Shown here: positions 15,001 through 24,769 of the stretch, in pieces
Layout: the number at the start of each line of letters is the position of its first letter
Position numbering within the stretch: the stretch's first letter is position 1
Assembly: GCA_019054805.1 (NCBI GenBank)
Contig: JAHQIY010000020.1
Location: 1,116,001 to 1,180,000, forward strand
Length of the DNA stretch: 64,000 nucleotides
Direction of reading: 5' to 3'
Origin: Brachionus manjavacas
Lineage: Eukaryota; Rotifera; Eurotatoria; Ploima; Brachionidae
Translations under genes and position numbers: made by a program
Notes under the pieces: model-generated
What the model was told of the DNA's origin: nothing
What the model saw: the letters and a program-made list of their open reading frames with translations, nothing else
Databases searched by the model: none

Positions 15001-16505
15001 GTTTATTAGAACTTGACATTAGATTTAACATAATCTTATGGGTGTTATTTTTGATGTCAACGCTTTGCCTCTACAATTTACCTAATAGAATTAGTTCGAA
15101 CGTATTCTATTGTGTCACACTGATCAGATCAATTTATACATTTGGAATAGAGACGACTCTGAATTTTTTGGGTCTAATAAACGTAATTTTTTCCGAATTA
15201 ATACAAAATAATAAAATATTTTTTTACTAGCTAACTAATAAAGGAGTGTTCATGGCAAGCTTTTTAGGCAACAAAGGTCTCTTTTCCATTAATTCTAAAG
15301 AAAAACTCCGAGATTTTGAATTAATCTATCACATTGGATACTTTAGCTTATGCTTTTTGGGCTTGTTTGTTCACGAATTATTTTACAGTCTTCTGGTGAG
15401 ACCCTTTTCTCTATTCTAAAATAAATAAAAATATGAAAATTAAAAATTGTAGCTATTGGACGTGGTTTATAGAGAGGAAACTTTGTTAAATGTGATCCGA
15501 TGTGTAACAAAAAATGCCAAATCTGTCCTGTTAACAGCGGTATTTGCAGTCATTTTGATCTATCTGTTTTCCATTTGCGGATTTCTGTTCATCCGCGACG
15601 ATTTTGTAGTCGAAATTCAGCCCATAGGAGAACAAGAATCAGATAGTGTCGAGAAATCATGTGAAACTTTGTTCATGTGTATAATTACAACTCTCAGCAT
15701 GGGCTTGAGAAATGGAGGCGGCATTGGCGATGTGCTGAGAAAACCGAGCAGCACTGTAAATTTAACAAAATTAAATTGAAAATTTTTAGAATTATTTTTT
15801 AGGAATCTTTGTTTTTTTTTCGAGTCGTTTATGATTTACTATTTTTTTTTATAGTAATCATAATAACTTTAAACTTAATTTTTGGAATAGTAATAGACAC
15901 TTTCGGTGATTTAAGACAAGATAAACAAGAAAAAGACTATACTTTAAAAAATACATGTTTTATTTGTGGTAAAAAATGTGTAAAAAAAATTATAAATTTT
16001 TAAATTTTTTTTATAAGGACTAGACCGGTCAAAATTCGATAATAAGTCAATATCATTTGAGGATCACATCAAAGTAGAGCACAATATGTGGAATTACCTT
16101 TATTTTTTGATTCTATTGAAAGTAAAAGATAAAACTGATTTTACCGGACAGGAGAGCTTTGTATATCAATGCATCAAAGTACAAAAATAAATAATTTAAA
16201 AAATTTTAAGTGTAAAAATAATTTTTTCAAAGAATAAAAGCTTAGAATGGTTTCCGCGATTGAGAGCGATGTCTTTGGATAAATTAGACCGGAGTGATGA
16301 GGAAAATGAAATAAACATTTTGAAAAATAAACTTGAGGAGACTAGTAGCATGTTGAGTGGTCTTAATAAACAACTAGAAGAGATAAAGGAATCGGTATTG
16401 GGATTTGTAACATCAATGTTAGAGTTTAATTTTTTTCAATTTTAGCTTCGGGACAAAAGAAAACCAAATGAAGATTTGAGTTTCCGTGTCACACTTGATG
16501 CTTGA
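25..16505 (+). CDS. ITPR: Inositol 1,4,5-trisphosphate receptor (5'-partial, C-terminal two thirds)
   Basis: ER calcium-release channel gated by IP3. Exons that join in frame: 25-366, 2804-4105, 4167-4586, 4636-4784, 4839-4959, 9499-9925, 9979-11078, 11139-11454, 15010-15182, 15231-15395, 15453-15755, 15803-15968, 16018-16178, 16233-16394 and 16446-16505, giving 1788 residues plus a TGA stop. Earlier exons lie left of the window; vertebrate receptors have about 2700 residues. Seen: a RIH-type block ([10 protein letters not shown], then LLFRHF), the central helical region with [10 protein letters not shown] and [12 protein letters not shown], the [15 protein letters not shown] linker, six hydrophobic channel segments, the selectivity filter GGGIGD, the pore-lining helix ending in [10 protein letters not shown], the C-terminal zinc-finger-like CFIC followed by EHNMW, and a final coiled coil. 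The loop before the pore is short compared with vertebrate forms. The small introns are about 50-60 bp; three introns of 2.4-4.5 kb hold transposon debris. Family assignment is firm; the 4167 and 9979 acceptors were chosen to keep frame. Confidence 0.95.
367..2803 (+). other. ITPR intron 1 of this window
   Basis: This 2.4-kb AT-rich intron is flanked by GTATGT and TTTTTACAG. Apart from a LINE remnant near its 3' end (2165-2495) I see no gene. At 1425-1434 and about 1490-1500 there is a short inverted pair (ACAAGAGTAT and its complement). A segment near 1327-1370 (GCTAATTCTGAAGATGT) resembles one at 45646-45680 inside the ADAM10 gene, so it may be a dispersed repeat. Confidence 0.6.
2165..2495 (-). 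mobile_element. Decayed LINE (non-LTR retrotransposon) 3' fragment
   Basis: Read on the minus strand, this GC-richer patch encodes, across at least one frameshift and several stops, the typical end of a CR1/Jockey-like ORF2. It contains a motif like [19 protein letters not shown], followed by a frame-shifted WNAL remnant. The fragment ends on the minus strand in a run of AAATAAAT units (about 2160-2180), like other LINE tails in the window. It lies antisense in an ITPR intron and is certainly not functional. The LINE class call is by motif only. Confidence 0.65.
5720..6092 (-). pseudogene. Tc1/mariner DDE transposase fragment
   Basis: On the minus strand a frame starting near 6089 reads [16 protein letters not shown] and then [10 protein letters not shown], the DNDPKH motif around the second catalytic aspartate of Tc1/mariner transposases. 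Past a frame break it continues as [15 protein letters not shown] followed by a stop, which corresponds to the PP.SPD.NPIE.LW block carrying the third acidic residue. The N-terminal DNA-binding domain is missing, and there is a frame break plus at least one in-frame stop, so it is inactive. Function is inferred from these family motifs. Confidence 0.7.
6088..6179. repeat. Hairpin with about 33-bp stem
   Basis: The segment 6088-6122 (CATACTTCAGCAAACT...) is repeated as its reverse complement at 6146-6179 (...AGTTTGCTGAAGTATG), with one or two mismatches and a loop of about 24 nt. It begins at the 5' end of the transposase fragment, so one arm overlaps the presumed N-terminal coding side. Confidence 0.7.
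6531..6938. mobile_element. MITE with about 97-bp terminal inverted repeats
   Basis: The left arm (about 6531-6628) starts TACCGCAATGCCTTGCCCCC and includes CAGAATTCTGGATTTTAATG and CCAGATACGCTGCG. The right arm (about 6842-6938) is its inverse, ending GGGGGCAAGGCATTACGGTA. The arms differ by a few substitutions and small indels. The outer TA at each end is consistent with TA target-site duplication, as for Tc1/mariner MITEs. The 210-bp centre has no open frame of note. Confidence 0.8.
7805..7862 (+). repeat. LINE 3'-end tail (+ orientation)
   Basis: The motif CTGAAGGAGCTCGATACAAA is followed by AAACAAATAAATAA-type repeats. The same motif in inverse orientation marks the ends of LINE copies at 13270, 27087, 27843, 42850 and 52128, so this is probably the 3' terminus of a plus-strand, heavily 5'-truncated copy. 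Confidence 0.45.
11577..12163. mobile_element. Foldback/MITE-like element with nested inverted repeats
   Basis: The ends are inverted copies of a sequence starting AGGTTCGCGCGTAGCAAAAC (left 11577-11630, right 12117-12163). Further in, CCCCCTCAAAGATAAAAAA (11706 on) matches TTTTTTATCTTTGAGGGGG (about 12097-12115). Further in again, CTATTTTTGTTTCTAGTCCG (about 11752) matches CGGACTAGATACAAAAATAG (to about 11923). The whole segment can fold into one long, imperfect stem. No transposase is encoded. Confidence 0.75.
12355..12438. repeat. Hairpin with 27-bp stem
   Basis: ATAATGGCATGTCACTAATG plus TCGAAAA (12355-12381) is inverted at 12411-12438 with a single mismatch, leaving a loop of about 30 nt. 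It may be a very short nonautonomous element. Confidence 0.7.
13270..14645 (-). mobile_element. Decayed LINE with reverse-transcriptase motifs
   Basis: Read from 14645 down on the minus strand: a [24 protein letters not shown] RT segment (about 14640-14530), then LFADDTK, the YADD-type catalytic motif (about 14140), then [11 protein letters not shown] (about 13980), then a C-terminal stretch with [20 protein letters not shown] (13886-13533) and GGGIQRRF. Stops and deletions break the frame. Its 3' end carries GGAGCCCTAGCTCGGAACAG-type sequence and an AT-rich tail at about 13322-13270. The C-terminal part is clearly homologous to the copy at 27905-28320. It is inserted antisense to ITPR. Confidence 0.75.
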
Positions 16506-16685
16506 AATTACCAAAATTATTTATTTTTTATTTTTTAATAATTTTTCCAAATGCATTTAATTTTATTTAGTAGATTAATTTTAAATTTCAAATTTTTAAG
16601 ACACTTGCGATGACTGTTCTAAAATAAAAAAAATTTTAAATAAAAATTTTATTTTTTGTTTCATTTTGAAATAAATTACATTAAA

Positions 16686-17510
16686 ATGAGCAAGATGAAT
16701 TTGAAAAAATTCAATTTATGGACTGATACGCTGAATGAGGAAAATTTGTGTGAAACAATCGGGACAATTGATTTTTCCGAAGACCAGCCGCGGAAAGAAC
16801 GCGGCGTTGAGTCATACAAATTCGAGAATAAAGTCCAAGAGAAAGTGTTCACTCGGTCCAAGAGGCAACGAAGAAAAAAAAAGATAGCGCAACAAGAAAC
16901 AACCTCTTCAAATCTGGACATTGGTGAACGCTTAGGACCTTTGATCTCTTTTGACGAGTCAAAGCCTAGATCACATATTCGGGTTTCTGAAATAGACACT
17001 GATGATTCAGTTGCTAAAGAGATATCCAGAATCCTACAAGAACCTAAAGATGATGTCATTCGTAAATAGAAAAAGATTTAATTTGAAAAAAAAAAAAATT
17101 TTTTAAATTTTAGAGCGATGTGTGAAAATTTTGGGCAGGAAAAAAAGTCTTGAGTTGTTGTATGCTACAGAAGATGTTGAAAGTTGCGGGGGAATGCCCA
17201 CCAGTGTAATTAAAAATCAAATTTTATTTAATAAAAATTTGAATATTTTATTTTTAAGGACGGATATAGAAGACGAACACCCGGGGGAGTTTTTTTTCAA
17301 TTGCTAAAAAAAGATGACACAATTCTGAATTGTCAAAAATCGAAGATTTTTATTCCGGATCAGGAACGGAAGAAAAAACAAAAGGCACTGAAAAGACTGC
17401 GGAAACCAAAGCGTCCAAGTGAAATAAAAAAAGCTCCTAATGAACAAATGGAACAAAACTCAGCTCAAGATAACAGCTTAACAGAAAAAATGATTTGTTT
17501 AGATGATTAA
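16686..17510 (+). CDS. PHAX: Phosphorylated adaptor RNA export protein
   Basis: PHAX bridges capped U snRNA and the CRM1 export receptor in the nucleus. Exons 16686-17061, 17114-17205 and 17259-17510 join to 239 residues; human PHAX has 394. Seen: an acidic/basic N-terminal half with a KRQRRKKK basic run (possible nuclear localisation signal), then the RNA-binding domain with ISRILQEPKDDVI, VKILGRKKSLELLYATEDVE, a GG pair, and, after the last intron, GYRRRTPGGVFFQLLKK. A lysine-rich tail ends at TAA. The start is the first ATG of the frame; another lies 9 bases on. It begins 180 bp after the ITPR stop on the same strand and ends 98 bp before the convergent NAGLU stop. The introns are only 52-53 bp. 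Assignment rests on the conserved RNA-binding block and is strong; the shortness is real unless a 5' exon was missed. Confidence 0.9.
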
Positions 17511-17608
17511 AAAATGTAAATAATTTTTATTAGTTTTAGCATTGATTTAGTTTTTAAAAATAAAAAATTTGCTTAAAATTATTTTTAAATCATATAACAC
17601 ACACATTA

Positions 17609-20600
17609 CTACAGTCTATATTTAGAGTGAATTTTTTTTACTATTGCTATGCTATCACCTATCGGTACTTCGGGATATATTTTTTTTGAAAAAATAAATG
17701 GAAATTCTGCATTTAACAGTAAATTTTCAACCAGATCTCGATTGTCCATCGGCTCGCCGCGGATGATCGATAACTCAGCCTCTTTAAAAAATATAGTCCA
17801 TCTTGGTTTATAATAGCTTTAAAAAAAATATTTAATTAATTTTTTAAATATTTTCTTTTATCTTCAAAGTTTACTCGGCAATAAGTCCCGACCATGCTTT
17901 ACAAGCATAATCAAACACTTCACTTGTCGAATTCAAGCCCCAGAGAGTCAATTGAGATCTAGCATTAAATTCAAACAATACTCTTTCATCTCTATTGTTT
18001 CCTTTTGATTTTGCTTTTTTGAGCCAACTGGACAATAAATAGTGGTCATCTGAGGCTAGCAACTCTTCCATATCATCCAAAAGTTCAATCATGTTTGCCG
18101 AAATTTCACTAAATTCAAGTCAGGCAAAATCTTTTTAAAAAAATCAATGGCTCATTTACCTGAATTTGTACAAATCGCTTTGGTTCCAAGCGGTTTTTAA
18201 TTTGGAATATTCATTGTCAAAAAAATAGCGCAAAACTTCTTTACTAAAGTCAATAAGGTCGTATCTAAATAGAGCTGAAGGTTCGAAATCATCGGCTTTT
18301 TGCACCAAATCATCCCAAGCTAAATAAAATTGTTCCAAATTAGTAATTCCCTTAGAATTACATTTAAAAAAATAAATAATTTCAAATTTTTAGTCTAATA
18401 CTTCAGGACGAATGTTTAAACTTGGTCTTTTTGTAAATAGCTGTTTGTTCTGATAATCATAGGTCCTATAAATAACATTCTTAAAAAAATCATTGAGTAA
18501 AATAGAATTTTTAGCATAATTTAAATTTTTTAGATTTTTTTTTCAAGATAATCTTAAACACTCAACACAACAAAACAGTACATAAAGAAAAATAATATTT
18601 ATAATTTTTACGAATTCAAAAAAAAATCTAATCTAATTCAGAAGAAAAGGACAAAACAGATTTTTTTTAATTTTTTGTTATTTTTTATGACCCAAAAAAA
18701 AGTGAAAAATACAAAAAGTGTCAAAAAAGCCTTTTATAAAATAGATGAATTTGATATGTGACTTAATAGATCGTATTATTTTCATAAACAGTTTTGTTTT
18801 TGAAAAGAGTGAGAGAAAATTATTTTAAAAAAATTCTTCCAAGAATTGCTTAGTGGTTCACCGGGTCGGGAAAAGCGAACTTATATTGCTTTGAACCGGA
18901 AGAAGCAGAAAAAGTAGAGCTGGCAAAAGTTATTTAAATATTTCTGCTTTACACCAGCATAGCATTACCCATTTTTTACTAAACTTTTATTATAAAGAAA
19001 ATTTATTTAAATTTGTAATTTCTTAAAAACTTGAGCATTCCAAATAAAATAAAAATCTAAAATTTTACTAAAAAGTTATCAGCCAAAATATGACATTAGA
19101 ATATTATATTTATGGATCCAAAGTCAATGTGGAAATCTCCTAGAAAAAAAATTTAAGGTTTGAAATTTAATTTACGATAATTCGATTAAGAATTGATTGA
19201 ACATCCTGATCAACATAAGGTGTATCTTTTGTCATGTACCGCCTGGCAGCGTAGTTGAGCACCCAATTTGAAAATTGGCTTTGGTTAAGAGTCGAGCGCC
19301 ATGTTTTTTCGAGCATAAATTCGTATATTATTTCATTTTGATCAATTCCTTTGATGAAAACAATAATTTTATTTTAATAGAAAAAAATTCTTTACCTTCC
19401 ATTGTTATACCCACGCCGATCATAGAACTATTCGGTAATATTCGTGCCTTGTCTGGAAGCTATTTAAGTATTATTTATGCCAAAAAAAGTCATTTAGTTA
19501 CAATACCGAGTTTATTTTCTGTATATCTCCACTTTTTTGAAAAAATAATCATTTTAAAAATTTAATTTAATCTAGTTTTTCAAATTACAATATTCCATTT
19601 GCACCACCAAAATTGTGAAGCATATTCCAGACAAAACTGTGCCCAAAATAAGACGAAAAATCATTAAAATGAGGAATAGTCTCCGAAAATAGGTCCAAAA
19701 TAATTAAACGACCCTGTAAAAAGATTAAAAAATCGATGAAAAAAAAAATTTATTTTACGATCGGAATTCTGCTCAGAAAAGCTTCCACTCTTGTTCGATT
19801 CCAAAAATCTTGATTAAATACCCAACCTTGCATTACCCATATCGCATTTTCATCTACAGCTATTAAGGAATCATAAACTGCTTGATTGACAATAGCTAAA
19901 TAATCCAAGTCTCTAAAAAACTTATTTTTCTTTAAATTTTTTTGACAATTGGTTTCTTTACCCTGATTTTGGAAGCATTTCATTAAAAACATCCGCAGAA
20001 TAAAAACCAGATGCTCCGAAAAGTTTTATTACCTAAGATCATTTTTGAATTTTTTTTTTATTAAAAAAAAAAATACTTCGCGGTTGTAAGCAATTCCGAT
20101 TCGGCTAAACAGAGGGTCCAACGGATCAACCATGGTTAGACTTTAAGTTTGAATATTTGAAAAAAAATGAGAACAATTTTTGAATTCAAAAATTTTAATT
20201 TTAATTAAGAATTTTTTTAATATTTATTTCTTACCAACTAAAGTTACAATTGAACCCAATCCAATCGGATGCGGTAGTAAAATTGTTAAATGGGTAAATG
20301 CGTTTTATCTGATCAGGAACAAAACCAGCAAAAGCAGGCAAAACATAGCTGATACCAAGCTCTCGGTATCTTGCCAATATTTTTAGTTGAAGTCCCAGTT
20401 GATCCTGGTGCCATGAGTCGGGTAAAGGTCCCCCAAATTTTTTTAAATTACCCATTCTAAACCTTTTAACAATTTTTAATAAAAAAAAAACTTTTCTTCA
20501 TTGTTCCATTACCAAGCCAAGTATGCTGGTCCAGAAAAAAACTCATTTATTTCCTGTGTTGTAAAACCCATGTCACCTAATACCTAAATATTAAGTTTAA

Positions 20601-21350
20601 TCTAATTTTTTTCAAAGTTATGTTAATGAACTTTAATCCATGGATATTCAGCAGCAGTTTGAGCATAGACCATATTTATTCCATTTAAAGCCATCCAGTC
20701 AATTTCGTATTGCCATCTTGACCAGTCCCACCACACATAAGAATAACTAAATGTGCAAATATTTTGATAGAATCTCACACTTAATTTTTTAAGTAAAAAA
20801 AAATTATATTTACTAAAATATAAAAATACTGGTCTTTAGAGGATAGTCGAATTTTTTTCCGGACAATCGGAAGATCGGATTTATCTAAATTAATGTTTTT
20901 TCCGGACCAGAATACTGAGCTATTAGTGTAATATTTTAAATAGTAATTGAAGCCCCAAGCGGCGGCCACTGCCGAATTAGCTCTGATCAATAGTTTCTTA
21001 TCATTTTGAACCATACTTAGCTAATTTTCTAATAACATTATCTTATTAAAATAAAAGACAAAATACTTCAAATGAGTCAAAAATTTTGGGGTTCAAGTCC
21101 TTATCGATTTGTACAATAAAATCATTTACATTATGATGCTCACCTATTATTCGGTTTATTAAATCCATTACGGCTGATTCATAGCCAAAATTTTCAAAAT
21201 TTGTTTTTTTAAATTGATTCAAAAGGTGAGTTTGAACTTGATTTAAATAAAAAAATAAAATTTAAATTTTTTTAGTCAAATTTTACTTGTGAAAACATGT
21301 CTTGGAAAATTCAAAAGAAAGCAGAAACAAATTAAGACTAATTGATTCAT
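17609..21350 (-). CDS. NAGLU: Alpha-N-acetylglucosaminidase (lysosomal, GH89)
   Basis: NAGLU removes terminal alpha-N-acetylglucosamine from heparan sulfate in lysosomes. Seventeen exons join in frame (minus strand, high to low): 21350-21287, 21236-21067, 21020-20830, 20779-20632, 20583-20513, 20462-20235, 20140-20077, 20032-19962, 19912-19759, 19713-19589, 19531-19507, 19459-19396, 19348-19176, 18479-18402, 18350-18160, 18108-17875 and 17816-17609. They give 752 residues; human NAGLU has 743. The first exon encodes a signal peptide ([15 protein letters not shown]). Conserved blocks include [44 protein letters not shown] and EGIDQNE. The presumed catalytic glutamates are E330 (FNEM) and E458 (MEGI), matching human E316 and E446 in spacing. 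One exon is only 25 nt. The gene is tail-to-tail with PHAX and head-to-head with the SLC3A-like gene. Confidence 0.95.
18480..19175 (-). other. Large NAGLU intron
   Basis: All other NAGLU introns are about 47-66 bp, but this one is 696 bp. It contains a GC-richer patch (18855-18958) that can form two neighbouring hairpins, described separately. The rest is A/T-rich with nothing recognised. Confidence 0.6.
18855..18958 (-). ncRNA. Candidate intronic structured RNA (two hairpins)
   Basis: In the sense orientation of NAGLU, the first hairpin (18958-18919) pairs GCTGG with CCAGC, with further GTAAAG/CTTTTG pairing. The second (18897-18855) pairs GGTTC with GAACC and, inside it, AAAGC with GCTTT, leaving an asymmetric internal loop. 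Two hairpins in an unusually long intron would fit an H/ACA-type snoRNA. I do not see clear H (ANANNA) and ACA boxes, so this is only a suggestion. Confidence 0.25.
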
Positions 21351-22545
21351 TAAGGAGCTTCTGTTTATCTGCTCTAATTCATTAAGTCTAAAATTTTGAT
21401 TGTAAAATAATTTTAAATAAGCATCAGGAATAAAATTAGATCATAGTTATTTATTTCGATTTTATTTGAAAAATTGAGAAAAAAATAGATCATATGATTT
21501 AATTTTTACTTGATTATGGTGGTATACTTCTTGAGAATATTTTTTTTAAATATATTTCTATTAGGTATCAAATTTAAGAACTTGAATTTTTAAAAAAATA
21601 AGACAGGATTTTTTAAACTCTGGTTAAATGTTTAGTTAATATTGGGTTCATTAAAACAAAATTTTCTAAAATCAATAGAGCCTAATAAAGACAAGAAATG
21701 GTATTTAAACTTTGATTCCAATTACTCATTCATTTTTTCTATATAACCTGAATCTTATTTTTTTTTTAATAAAGTATAAAAAATTTTTGATTTCAATATA
21801 ATTCATGATGACAAAAATGGTCCAAATGGGTTGCATTAAATTTTTTTCTTAAAGTTCAGTTCAGCTTTGTCTTTGCTTTTCAAATAAATTTTTTTTAAAT
21901 TTCAAAATTATGAAATGAATTTTTTTTTTAATTTTTAAATTAAGATAAATTAATTTTTTTTGAATTTACGATCAAGATTAAATTTTGTTATCAGAATAAA
22001 TTTAAGCTCTAAATGAAACAATTATTCAATTTTGATGATCTTTTAAATAAAAATTCTAGTTAAAATTTTATTTTGATCAAATTTGCAATTGAATTTTGAA
22101 TTTATAATTTACCTAAAACTATTTGATTTTTCGTTTTTTTTACTTTTCAAACAATAAAATTATTTTTTTGCCCAAAAAATTATTAGCGTCACTAGGTAGA
22201 TCTGTGACCCTTGATTAAAAAAACTCCATCAAATTATGCCAATTTTGTTTTTAACTTGTGTGACCCATTTTTAATTGCTTTGAATACCAAATTTAAAACA
22301 ACCAAATTCTATAAATTTCGAATCAGGCTTCATTTGAACGAACACATGCAATTATTTTTAGTCATTTGAGAATTAAGTCTTTCAGGCAAAAGTGCAATAA
22401 GCCGGCAATTATTTTCATTAATAAAACTTTTTTTAAAAAACATAATTCAAATTGATTATTTAAGAATTAAACTTTAGAGAAAATTGGAATGGCATCATAG
22501 GCAAATATTATTCTTGAATTTTATTTTATTTTTAGATTCATAATT
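21351..22545. other. Divergent intergenic region (NAGLU / SLC3A-like)
   Basis: These 1.2 kb lie between two head-to-head genes and should hold both promoters. The sequence is extremely A/T-rich and no element can be singled out. A TTTTTAG at 22529-22535 just before the SLC3A-like ATG could be the acceptor of a 5' UTR intron or a trans-splice site. Confidence 0.5.
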
Positions 22546-24688
22546 ATGGAAGTGAATAGCTATGTTAAACTCGTTTTGTACTCAATTGGTAGTCTGCTTT
22601 TTGGACCTGCACTGGCTATTTATTTAACCTTTTTTGGCGATATTTACACCCTATCTCTTAAATATGTATGTATACTCCTTGATAAAAAAAATATTAGATC
22701 AAAAATTTTTATTTAAATTATGAAAGAAAATTTTAGAAACAATCACCGATGACTGGGACATTGTGCTGCATTTTGTTCTGTTCTGGATCGGATTCTATTG
22801 CATGCTGTCCCTTTTGTACGAGTACAGAAAGATCAAGAACAGACCCCCTAAGCTTGACTGGTGGCAGACCGAAGTCATCTACCAAATCTATGTCCGTTCT
22901 TTCTTCGATTCCACCGATAGTGGATCTGGAGATCTCAGAGGTATCATGGAAAAGTTGGACTACATAAAATCGCTGGGCATAAAGGCGATCTGGATTACGC
23001 CAATGTACCCATCAGGCGGCAAGGACGGAGGCTATGATGTTACTTCTTTAACCGAGATAGACCCCCTCTACGGATCGATGAAAGATTTTGACGAACTTGT
23101 CGAGCAAATTCACAAAAGAGATATGTTTTTGCTACTTGATTTTATTCCCAATCACACATCTAATTTGCACCACTGGTTCAAAGAGAGCTGTAAAAATGAT
23201 CCGGATAATCCGTATCGTGATTTTTATGTTTGGTATCCAAGTGATGACAAAAAAAATCCACCTACAAACTGGGTATGAGAAAGGAAATTTTTAGAAAATT
23301 TTTTTTTAAATTTTATTTAACTTCAATTAAAAAATTAAAATTTTTGCAATAGATTTCCGTATTTGGAGAATCGGCATGGACTTATAATGAAACCAGAAAA
23401 GCTTGGTATTTGCATCAATTTTTGAAAGAGCAGCCTGATTTGAATTTTAGATGTGCAGCGGTGAGAAAAGAGATCGAGAAAAGTATGAGATTTTGGCTCG
23501 AGGATAAAAATGTTGACGGATTTAGAATTGATGCCTTGAGACATTTGTTTGAGGACAAACATTTCGACAATGAACCATTGGTAAGTGGTGCCAGCTCAGA
23601 CAAGGTGGACTACTCGGACCTAGAGCATACAAAAACTGCTGATCAACCAGAAACCTATGAGCTTTTGAGCCAGTGGAGGTCAATGTTTGACGAAATTGGC
23701 AGAAAAACAAATCAAACCAAGGCTTTGATTGTCGAGTGTACATCTGAATTAAGTGCCATTGGACAATATTATTTTTTTAACAATAGACCGAATGCTAATT
23801 TCGCGCTAAATTTTCAATTTTGTTCACTGGATCAAAATGGAGTTGAGTTTAAGCCGAAAAATGTAAAAAAATTGATCGAGGATTATCATAGACACTTGCC
23901 TAAAAAATGCTGGTCTAATTGGCAACTGGGAAATCATGACCAAAAGCGAGTTGCTACTCGAATCGGCAGTGAAAATGTCAATTTGGCCAATGCTTTAAAT
24001 TTATTAGTTGGTGGAACAGCTGTGGTGTACAATGGCGAAGAGATCGGCATGCAAGATTTGCCAAAAGATACCCTTACATTTGACCAGTGTATGGATGAAA
24101 GTGGAAAAAAATACGGAGTAAATTTTTTATTCAATAAAATTTTTAAATTTTTAATTTTTATTATTAAATTTTTTTTAGCCCAAGTTGTTTGCTCAAAAAT
24201 CCAGAGATTACTGCAGAAGTCCGATGCAATGGAGTGGTGACAAAAATGCCGGATTTTCAAATTGTGACCAAACATGGCTTCCAGTTCATCCAAATTACAA
24301 GTTTGAAAATGTGAAAAGTCAACTGAAATGTGACGATTCTCATTTGAGTGTATTCAAAAACTTGATTAACTTTAGACGATCGCCATCGTTTCAATGGGGA
24401 TCTTATCAACCAGTAGTGGTCAATGAGGAAATTTTTTCATTTCTCCGAAAAGCATACGGCTTTCCGCCGTTTTTAGTGGCAATGAATTTTAGTAGTTCAC
24501 TGGTTCAAGTTAACTTGGCGATTAGCAATGACATAGCACCGCGTGCCTATGTGGTTTATTACATCAAAGGCACAAAAAATCAAATGGACTCTAAGCTTGA
24601 CTATGAAGTTAAATCTCCTTTGCTAACCAAAAATCTTAAATTGAACCCTCATGATCTGATTATTTTAACTTGGGCAGCGACTGAATAA
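22546..24688 (+). CDS. SLC3A/GH13 family membrane protein (rBAT-like heavy chain or membrane alpha-glucosidase)
   Basis: Exons 22546-22665, 22727-23272, 23353-24117 and 24179-24688 give 646 residues (human SLC3A1 has 685). There are two hydrophobic segments near residues 8-30 and 53-72, then an extracellular alpha-amylase-type barrel starting at DWWQTEVIYQIYVRSF. Later blocks include IKAIWITPMYPSGG, LLLDFIPNHTS, QPDLNF, VDGFRIDALRH, GNHDQKR, NGEEIGMQD and SPMQWSGDKNAGFS. Unlike SLC3A1/SLC3A2 heavy chains, the full GH13 triad seems present (D282, E350, D418). No cysteine lies between the second hydrophobic segment and the barrel, where heavy chains usually have the one that bonds the light subunit. 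An active membrane maltase-like enzyme is therefore a real alternative. The 22727 acceptor was chosen for frame and is the least certain junction. The stop lies 81 bp from the convergent NDUFS7 stop. Confidence 0.85.
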
Positions 24689-24769
24689 AGTGTTAAGGCT
24701 AGTTATTTTTTTTAGTTAATAAATTTAATTTTTTTATAAATAAAAAGTATTTTGATTGTCAAATTTTAT

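Larger units (their letters stand above)
11455..15009 (+). other. ITPR 3.5-kb intron with foldback and LINE insertions
   Basis: Intron between the exon ending at 11454 (start of the channel domain) and the exon starting at 15010. It holds a foldback element (11577-12163), a hairpin (12355-12438), a LINE-like scrap near 12720-12790 and a LINE (13270-14645). No host exon was found in it. Confidence 0.6.

Noticed and set aside
16676..17059. Minus-strand open frame opposite PHAX exon 1
   Set aside because: It mirrors the well-supported PHAX exon in antisense and shows no independent similarity.
18156..18338. NAGLU pieces as separate small genes
   Set aside because: All pieces join by GT-AG introns with consistent phase into a protein of the expected NAGLU length.
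22749..22967. Alternative frame at the start of SLC3A-like exon 2
   Set aside because: It is out of frame with the conserved DWWQ...YQIY block and has no similarity of its own.
23335..24293. Minus-strand open frames opposite the SLC3A-like exons
   Set aside because: They are shadows of the coding strand with no recognisable motifs.
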